A stretch of 41,418 bases of DNA from a virus. Under the pieces are notes generated by a model, which saw only the letters and a program-made list of their open reading frames with translations, was not told where the DNA came from and did no database searches. Each line of letters opens with the position of its first letter. Positions within the stretch are counted from its first letter, which is position 1. Positions 36,231-41,418 of the stretch are shown in pieces. The stretch lies in IMG/VR virus record IMGVR_UViG_3300046385_000014, positions 1-41,418 of that record. One strand, 5' to 3'. The position numbers were made by a program, and so were the translations under genes.

Positions 36231-38207
36231 TTATCTGATTGGGCAAGCGCCAGTTGAACATTCTTCACCCTGAATCTCATCCAAGCTGTTCGCTTGGTCG
36301 ATCTCTAGGGGCTGAATCTGAGCGGCATATGTCTCGTAGGCTTCCTTGGTCACCACCTCTTGTGGGAGGTACATGTAGCCCAAGTCCTTAGCTGTCTTTG
36401 TGGGATCAGCACGGAACAGGAAGCTCACACCAACGTACACGTTCCAGTTCTCCAGCAACCAATCGACAATGGCGGGAACCTCATCGACTGAGTAGGAGAT
36501 CGTCGCTGAGACGTTCTGCTGGCACCAGTTCTCCATGAGCATCTTGTAACGCTCCAACTGACCAATGGCTGACTCAAGGTTGACCTCCATCTCGACACCG
36601 TTCTTGACGAACTTATCGAAGGGGACATCATCCCAGCGAACAGGGAACGTGATCAGGACGGACTCATTGTCTGTCGGGTTGTCGAACACACGGTAGCCTG
36701 CAGCACGGCACAGGGGCACCAGAGGATCATGCTTGGAGAAGTTCACGTTGTTGAAGACGTACTTCCCTAGTGGCTTGTGGACACCCTCTGTAGTGTCCAT
36801 GATCTTACTGAGTGTCCCGCTGGGCTTGATTGTGGTGACGTTCTTAGGTCGTGGAGTCCCAAGCTCATCAGCCATGCTATAAGCACCTGAAGTAGCTGTT
36901 CGCTGCAACTCAGTGTAGTCGTATGGTCCCAAGTCTGGCCGTCGAACGACACCTGTAATGCCGACTCCACACAACCGCAGGAAGTCGTTGTTAAGGTGCC
37001 AGGCTTCTTGGAGAATACCATCACGGAGATTAACACAGGTTTGTCGGTAGTTTGCGCGTGAGGCAAGATGTACCGCTCTGCGAAGTCCCGAAGAGTCACC
37101 TTTGAATTTTCCAACGTCCACCTCCGTCAGGTTACAGAATGATTTGTTGCCGAGCAGGATCTCAGCACAGGGGTTGCAGCCTTTGAACCAAGGTGCTCGC
37201 TTGGTGGCAGTGACACCGTTGATGAAGCCGGGTTCTGAACCACCGGATTCAACCATCAGGTCAAAGATGTGGGCCAGCTCATCACGGGAGGGCTTCGAGC
37301 GGAACAACAGGGAGTTGTTCGACTGAGCACGTTGGATGTTGGAGACCCACCAGTCCTTCTTGGCTACAGCAAACTCTTGCCACTCATCCTCACCATAGGC
37401 GAACAGAGCAATTTCCGCAGAGCGTCGAGAGCTGAGTACAGTACCGAGCCAATTGACAACATCAAGTATGTCAATACGAGTAAGCAAGCTGCCAGCACGG
37501 CGATTGAGGATGTGAAAAATTGCTTCATATGCTTTGGCGATGGCGGCATCACCTGAGGAAATCCAGCCGTAGCCTTTGAGGCGTTCACCAGCAGGACGGA
37601 TCTGAGAGAAGTCCAAGACCAGCTTATCGGCTGGGTGGGGGTGAGCCATGAGTTTACCCACGGACTTAGCCCAGGCTTCTGCGGAGTCTCCTACTTGGAT
37701 CGTCCACGTCTTTGTCGCCGGGTCGTAGCTCTCTTTGTTCGCTTCCTCACCACCCTTTTCGGTTCGGTTGGAGCGGACCACTTCAAGAGATGCGATGGGC
37801 TTGCGGAACCCGGTAAGCTGGCCCACCACAGGAGAGAAGCCAACACCACAGCCCTGAAGCAGGAGCCACAGTACGTCAACAGTATCTTGAACGGATTCGA
37901 CATTGGTAAAACTACAGTTGAATTGAGAGGCCTCACGAGACTTTGCAACGGAGGTGCCACCGAGCCAGAGGGTTCGGCCTGACATGAGAACCTTGCGATC
38001 CAGCATGAGCTGACGGAGTTCTTCGAGTTCCGAGAACACACCGTCATCACCTTCAGGGAGACCAAGCGCCCGGTTCCAGAGCCATTCTTGGTGACCAATG
38101 ACTCGGTCTACGGTTTCTTCCCACGTCTCGAAGTTCTTACCAGTGTCGTCAGTGGGGCGGTTGTAAGTGCGGCGTGTAATGAGCTGCGCACGGAGGGAGG
38201 GATTCAT
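36231..38207 (-). CDS. Ribonucleoside-triphosphate reductase, class II (adenosylcobalamin-dependent, monomeric type)
   Basis: A 658-aa reductase that makes deoxynucleotides for phage DNA. It starts RRTYNRPTDD and has MSGRTLWLGGT, QFNCSFTNVESVQDTVDVLW with C98, GVGFSPVVGQL, and NPCAEILLGNKSFCNL with the radical-site C347 and redox partner C358. The C-terminal shuttle pair is C650 and C655 (CSTGAC). This layout and length match the RtpR-type class II enzymes, which need host vitamin B12 and no small subunit. Its start overlaps the HNH stop (TAATG). No radical-tyrosine subunit gene is present, consistent with class II. Confidence 0.92.
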   Translation of the reverse strand: MNPSLRAQLITRRTYNRPTDDTGKNFETWEETVDRVIGHQEWLWNRALGLPEGDDGVFSELEELRQLMLDRKVLMSGRTLWLGGTSVAKSREASQFNCSFTNVESVQDTVDVLWLLLQGCGVGFSPVVGQLTGFRKPIASLEVVRSNRTEKGGEEANKESYDPATKTWTIQVGDSAEAWAKSVGKLMAHPHPADKLVLDFSQIRPAGERLKGYGWISSGDAAIAKAYEAIFHILNRRAGSLLTRIDILDVVNWLGTVLSSRRSAEIALFAYGEDEWQEFAVAKKDWWVSNIQRAQSNNSLLFRSKPSRDELAHIFDLMVESGGSEPGFINGVTATKRAPWFKGCNPCAEILLGNKSFCNLTEVDVGKFKGDSSGLRRAVHLASRANYRQTCVNLRDGILQEAWHLNNDFLRLCGVGITGVVRRPDLGPYDYTELQRTATSGAYSMADELGTPRPKNVTTIKPSGTLSKIMDTTEGVHKPLGKYVFNNVNFSKHDPLVPLCRAAGYRVFDNPTDNESVLITFPVRWDDVPFDKFVKNGVEMEVNLESAIGQLERYKMLMENWCQQNVSATISYSVDEVPAIVDWLLENWNVYVGVSFLFRADPTKTAKDLGYMYLPQEVVTKEAYETYAAQIQPLEIDQANSLDEIQGEECSTGACPIR

Positions 38208-38608
38208 TATTTATGGGTTCTGATTAGTAGTGAAACATGGGATTGAGCGAAGCCAAACCTTTTGCCGATTTCCGTTTGGGGCAAGCCCTCATCGTTATAA
38301 AGGCGCACCATTTCTTGGACGACCTCTGGCGTGGCTCGAAACTTCGGGTGGTCCTTACCTGTTACGTAAAGACCATCTCGCGCTGCATCTGTCGAGTTTT
38401 GTTGAGGACTGCAGAGGTACATATGGTTTGTATTGATACAACCCTTGTCGTTACATCTGTGTGCAACAACTTGTCCCTCTGGAATATCCCCATTGACGAT
38501 TGTCCACATCATTCGGTTCATGCGCCAGAAACGCTTGTTCCATTTTAGGCGGGGATACCCATCATCATCCCTATGTGTCGTTGTAGGAACAATGCAGTCA
38601 CCGCGCAT
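38207..38608 (-). CDS. HNH endonuclease with C-terminal helix-turn-helix
   Basis: A 133-aa protein from ATG 38608 (a GTG at 38614 is also possible). The N-terminal part DDDGYPRLKWNKRFWRMNRM and VVAHRCNDKGCINTNHMYLC form an HNH_3-type nuclease core. The C-terminal RLYNDEGLPQTEIGKRFGFA with SHVSLLI is a helix-turn-helix for site recognition. Such free-standing homing nucleases often sit next to reductase genes. It is a different lineage from the HNH at 486-824, though the core is related. I see no intron in the reductase. Confidence 0.87.
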   Translation of the reverse strand: MRGDCIVPTTTHRDDDGYPRLKWNKRFWRMNRMMWTIVNGDIPEGQVVAHRCNDKGCINTNHMYLCSPQQNSTDAARDGLYVTGKDHPKFRATPEVVQEMVRLYNDEGLPQTEIGKRFGFAQSHVSLLIRTHK

Positions 38609-38912
38609 CGCCACTACCAGTTATGGTGCCATTAGCCTTGCGGCGTGTTAGTTTTTCGATGTTACCTTGAGCGACCTCATCGAGGTCAAAACCATTGTCT
38701 CGCGCAATCGCAGAGACGCACCACAAGATATCACCGAGTTCCTTCTTGATGTTCTCAAGGTGGGTGCCTATGTTGCCGCCATCGCGGATCAGCTTCGCTT
38801 CATGGGACATCAGCTCACCGACCTCGCCTGCCAGGTTCAGTATGGCGTACTGCTCATCGGCAGACTTCAGTCGGAATGAGAGAGCTACGTCCTGATATTC
38901 GTTAAATCTCAT
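38598..38912 (-). CDS. MazG-like nucleotide pyrophosphohydrolase
   Basis: A 104-aa protein with the all-alpha MazG signature: NLAGEVGELMSHEAK (EVGE at about 30-33) followed by IKKELGDILWCVSAIARDNG (ELGD, about 56-70), which supply the EExxE/ExxD metal ligands. It hydrolyses non-canonical or signalling nucleoside triphosphates; in phages it is thought to alter the ppGpp or nucleotide pool. The ATG overlaps the preceding stop (ATGA). Its length is that of single-domain phage MazG proteins. Confidence 0.9.
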   Translation of the reverse strand: MRFNEYQDVALSFRLKSADEQYAILNLAGEVGELMSHEAKLIRDGGNIGTHLENIKKELGDILWCVSAIARDNGFDLDEVAQGNIEKLTRRKANGTITGSGDAR

Positions 38913-39418
38913 AGACCTTCCAGTTGAATCAATAGGTCGATGTAGTGCTTGGCTTTCTCAAGATCTTTCTTGCCGCCCTTGTCACGCCACCGGGAGATGT
39001 ACTTCACCACATTGGCCTCGCAGTATGGGAGGTTGTTCTTGGTGATGAACTCAATGGGTTGGATAGCCATGGACTTGTAGTGACCACCACCAACTTGAGT
39101 TGACAGAGGGTCAGTGCCAATGGCTTCGATGTAGTCCTTCTGAGCCTTGGAGAGGTCGTTGAAGGCCTCGTCTTCCTCAGCGGTGACTGGGGGTTCAATC
39201 TCAGGGAACAGGGGCATCTGGTGGCCGAAGGCTTTGTTGATCTCCACCTGCTGTCGGGGGTCGTCCTTCTTCAGCCAGATCAGTGTGGGGCCTTGACAAG
39301 CTGTGAAGGGAAGCGCGGCACACAGTGACGTAGAAGACTCGGCAGCGCAGCCGCAGCAGCTCCCATTTTCACCCTCAGCTTTCAACACGTATGTCACACC
39401 ATCAATCATGGTTTCCAT
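38909..39418 (-). CDS. DUF3310-domain protein
   Basis: A 169-aa protein. The C-terminal 70 residues, GGGHYKSMAIQPIEFITKNN, YCEANVVKYISRWRDKGGKK and DLEKAKHYIDLLIQ, are a full DUF3310 domain, common in T7-like phages and sometimes labelled nucleotide kinase without proof. The N-terminal part has CCGCAAESSTSLCAALPFTAC, a cysteine-rich segment that may bind metal. It overlaps the exonuclease by 13 bases and the MazG start by 4. Function unknown, likely in nucleotide or DNA metabolism given its neighbours. Confidence 0.88.
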   Translation of the reverse strand: METMIDGVTYVLKAEGENGSCCGCAAESSTSLCAALPFTACQGPTLIWLKKDDPRQQVEINKAFGHQMPLFPEIEPPVTAEEDEAFNDLSKAQKDYIEAIGTDPLSTQVGGGHYKSMAIQPIEFITKNNLPYCEANVVKYISRWRDKGGKKDLEKAKHYIDLLIQLEGL

Positions 39419-40188
39419 AAAATAACTTTCTTGTTCAAATGATCGTAGTCAGAGGAGCGGCAGATACGGGCAACTCGTGCCTGCACCAGAGCTTCTTCCT
39501 CACCGAGGCCCGCCTTGTCGAAGGCCTTGACCACATGCTTCCAGTACAACTCTCGGAGCTGCTGTGGGTTAGCCCATGGCGTACCCTCATCGAGAGCCGC
39601 TTGGAGCACCTTCTCGGCACCCTTAGGTCCACACCCAGGGCAACCTGCGTAACCGTCTGTAGTGTCCCCTGTGAGGGTCTGCATCATGTGGTAGCGGTCG
39701 GCTTGATGTTCGGTAATCTCAAACATCTCGTCCTTGCCGAAGTTGTAGTGGGTGCCGGGGATCGTCTTCAGATCCTTGTCGATGGTGCAGATGATGAACT
39801 CTCGGACTGGCTCCAGCTTTGAGGGCATGGTGGACCAGATGCCAAGGACATCATCACCTTCCATCTCTGGGAGGGTCACCGACTGGTGCTTGTGCTGGGC
39901 GTACTCTCGCATGAACTTGAGCAGCAGCGGCTTGCGCTTGTCTGCACGGTTGCCCTTGTAGGTAGGTAGCACAGACTTGCGCCAGTTGTCCTTGTCGGAG
40001 AAAGCCAAGATGTAATCCGTGGCTTCAGTCTTCTCCAGAATCTTCTGGAGCAACTCCTCGAAGTACTGAATGGCATCCTTCTCGAAGGCGTGAAGGGTCC
40101 AGAACCCGTCACCCCAATCGAATGCCTGCTCTGAAACTGTTGCTGCTTGGTACGCCAAGATGTCAGCATCTATGAGAGCAACGCGCAT
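39406..40188 (-). CDS. 5'-3' exonuclease (T7 gp6 role, PIN/FEN fold)
   Basis: A 260-aa protein opening MRVALIDADILAYQAAT, the first metal-ligand strand of PIN/FEN nucleases. Further acidic clusters are FSDKDNWR, EMEGDDVLGIW and CTIDKDLKTI, and a helix-hairpin-helix-like GDTTDGYAGCPGCGPKGAEK follows. It removes RNA primers and recycles host DNA, like T7 gp6 (300 aa). The ATG overlaps thyX by 19 bases. Confidence 0.94.
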   Translation of the reverse strand: MRVALIDADILAYQAATVSEQAFDWGDGFWTLHAFEKDAIQYFEELLQKILEKTEATDYILAFSDKDNWRKSVLPTYKGNRADKRKPLLLKFMREYAQHKHQSVTLPEMEGDDVLGIWSTMPSKLEPVREFIICTIDKDLKTIPGTHYNFGKDEMFEITEHQADRYHMMQTLTGDTTDGYAGCPGCGPKGAEKVLQAALDEGTPWANPQQLRELYWKHVVKAFDKAGLGEEEALVQARVARICRSSDYDHLNKKVILWKP

Positions 40189-40853
40189 ACTTTTTCCTTA
40201 GGCTCATGGTTCATTAGAAATTCCCACGAGGTGGGGAAGAGGTTGGCAATGTGGTCAGAGATTGGCTGAGCGACATTGCGGGTTTCCTTCTGGGTATGGG
40301 AGTCCAGTCGGAGCTGACACATACGCGCCCAAGCATAGAGGGTGCCTGTCCAGATCCACTCGGTCATGGTGTTCTGAGGGAGGACCATACGGGCCTGCTC
40401 AGGGCAGACACCAGCGGCTAGGAGCTTGTTGTACATCTCCAAAGGCATCGCCATGTTGTAGTAGCGCACGTCAACGTCGAGCCATCCAATCGCTGCGGCA
40501 TCATTCGAGCTGCCCTGCTTCACGTTCTCAGCAGCCTTGCGCCACACCTCAGGAAAATAGAACTCAGGCTCAGTGTTCACATAGCGGCGGGACACTTCGT
40601 TCCACGAGAACCCCACGGTGTGCTTCACGAGCTGACGAGCCACGAAGATTGGAGCCTTCACTCGGAACGTCACTGAGCAATGCGCGAATGGGGACCAGTG
40701 GTTGTGTGTTGCGAGATACTTGATGAGGCCACGGTCTGTCCGGTGGTCGAACTCCTCGTGTTCCTTGTCGAAGCTGACTCGCGCAGCGTTGACCACAGTG
40801 AGGTCACTGCCCATGGAATCCATGTACTCAACGGAGATGTCAGAGACTTTCAT
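40170..40853 (-). CDS. thyX: Flavin-dependent thymidylate synthase
   Basis: A 227-aa enzyme that makes dTMP from dUMP with FAD and methylene-tetrahydrofolate. The signature VARQLVKHTVGFSWNEVSRR (71-90) with Y91 is the ThyX motif; the family's RHR reads KHT here, a variant that other phage ThyX proteins seem to share, with S83, N85, E86 and R90 kept. THNHWSPFAHCSVTFRVKAP before it is also conserved. It supplies thymidylate alongside the reductase. The ATG overlaps the end of the endonuclease VII-like gene. Confidence 0.96.
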   Translation of the reverse strand: MKVSDISVEYMDSMGSDLTVVNAARVSFDKEHEEFDHRTDRGLIKYLATHNHWSPFAHCSVTFRVKAPIFVARQLVKHTVGFSWNEVSRRYVNTEPEFYFPEVWRKAAENVKQGSSNDAAAIGWLDVDVRYYNMAMPLEMYNKLLAAGVCPEQARMVLPQNTMTEWIWTGTLYAWARMCQLRLDSHTQKETRNVAQPISDHIANLFPTSWEFLMNHEPKEKVCALLS

Positions 40854-41223
40854 TTAAATAGCCCTTTGCTTTATCAATTAATTTTGGATCATCATTGAAT
40901 AGGCCTAGGGCCATATTACATTTGTGACAGAGAAGCCCCCGCACCCTCCCTGTTTCATGACAGTGGTCGATGCAAAGGTCTTTACCTTTGTTGTCATTCG
41001 TTCCGCATATCTGGCATCGGCCATCTGCAACCGAAACAAGTGCAGAGTATGTACTTTCGTCAAGGCCGTAGCGCTTAAAGAAGCGCCGCTTTGGCCTCGT
41101 CTTTGCGTAGTCCCGTTGTCTAACTTTGTCGCACTCCTTGCAGAGGTAGTACCAACGCTTCTGATATGACGACTGCCAGTTCAGTTCCGTCAGGACAACA
41201 CTACAAGTTTTGCATCGTTTCAA
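40840..41223 (-). CDS. Recombination endonuclease VII-like protein
   Basis: A 127-aa protein with a TTG start at 41223 directly after the HExxH gene stop. Zinc cysteines are CKTC (4-7) and CKEC, then CQICG, DLCIDHCHETGRVRGLLCHK and CNMALGLF: the His-Me finger core of endonuclease VII, with DHCH as active site. The T4 enzyme resolves branched DNA, but small stand-alone versions like this one act as homing-type nucleases. It is a third mobile-type nuclease in this genome. The TTG has GGAA nine bases upstream; no in-frame ATG is near. Confidence 0.9.
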   Translation of the reverse strand: MKRCKTCSVVLTELNWQSSYQKRWYYLCKECDKVRQRDYAKTRPKRRFFKRYGLDESTYSALVSVADGRCQICGTNDNKGKDLCIDHCHETGRVRGLLCHKCNMALGLFNDDPKLIDKAKGYLNESL

Positions 41224-41418
41224 TTAGAGTTCCAAAGGTTTTCGGTTTTGAATTGACTGAAAGTATTTGAGGAGATCAGGGTTATCCATGATAACGCCCA
41301 TCATGCCAGAGGCCATCCGTCGAACGATGACCTCCTCATCCTCACCGCCCATAGCGATGCTCATGCAGTACCAGACAGCGTGGAAGATCTCGTGCAGCAA
41401 TGTGTCTGCTTCTTCCAC
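41224..41418 (-). CDS. HExxH putative zinc metallopeptidase, 3' part (continues from base 280-1)
   Basis: Bases 41418-41292 repeat the left-end coding sequence, and 41291-41224 supply the last 22 codons, ending RKPLEL. Read as a circle, the gene runs from 280 down to 1 and then from 41291 to 41224, giving 115 aa. Treating this part alone as a 64-aa gene would be wrong, as it begins in mid-frame. See the 5' part for motif and role. Confidence 0.72.
   Translation of the reverse strand: MEEADTLLHEIFHAVWYCMSIAMGGEDEEVIVRRMASGMMGVIMDNPDLLKYFQSIQNRKPLEL
41292..41418. repeat. Terminal direct repeat, right copy (identical to 1-127)
   Basis: Exact copy of the first 127 bases. Removing one copy gives the 41,291-bp unit and restores the split gene without any frame change. 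Confidence 0.95.

Overview
This window is essentially the whole genome of a T7-like podovirus (Autographivirales type), read as a circular contig. Almost every gene is on the minus strand, so the biological reading direction is right to left. The hallmarks are a single-subunit RNA polymerase, a gp2.5-type SSB, a gp3-type endonuclease I, a gp3.5-type amidase, a gp4-type primase-helicase, a family A DNA polymerase, and the classic order portal, scaffold, capsid, gp11, gp12, gp13, gp14, gp15, gp16, tail fibre, terminases. The first 127 bases are repeated exactly as the last 127 bases, which is the signature of a circularised or terminally redundant assembly. The non-redundant unit is 41,291 bp, and one gene is split across the window edge.

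Layout in transcription order (minus strand). (1) 14.46-13.69 kb: a gene-free stretch after the large terminase, rich in CCTAG repeats and hairpins, where the physical genome ends probably lie. (2) 13.67-11.30 kb: an early operon of tiny, often start/stop-overlapping genes plus one 255-aa conserved phage protein. (3) 11.33-9.39 kb: a lysogeny-type module with one plus-strand gene, two perfect 15-bp palindromes, a MarR-like winged-helix regulator, a tyrosine integrase and an attP-like copy of the 3' half of a tRNA-Leu(GAG). (4) 9.07-0.28 kb: RNA polymerase and DNA replication genes. (5) Across the window edge, 0.28 to 0 and then 41.29-36.23 kb: an HExxH protein, endonuclease VII-like protein, ThyX, exonuclease, DUF3310 protein, MazG-like protein, HNH and a cobalamin-type (class II) ribonucleotide reductase. 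(6) 36.18-14.69 kb: head, tail, fibre, lysis and packaging genes.

A 16-bp motif, GGTTGCNCAATTGGAW on the minus strand, occurs with at most small changes at 36.18, 14.62, 12.55, 9.18, 6.52 and 4.71 kb. It sits directly upstream of gene blocks and often directly after a hairpin terminator. Its 3' half aligns with the T7 promoter core (CACTATAGGG against CACAATTGGA), so it is the best candidate for the promoter read by this phage's own RNA polymerase. One copy precedes the polymerase gene itself.

The most interesting part is the integration/regulation block inside an otherwise lytic-looking T7-type genome. Integrase, a tRNA-derived attachment core, repeated TTGACRCA arm-like sites on both sides of that core, and a regulator flanked by operator-like palindromes point to a temperate T7-like phage. 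The host cannot be named from the sequence. The tRNA-Leu with a long variable arm and an encoded CCA, and the murein-active virion and lysis proteins, fit a bacterium, probably a Gram-negative proteobacterium; that is inference.
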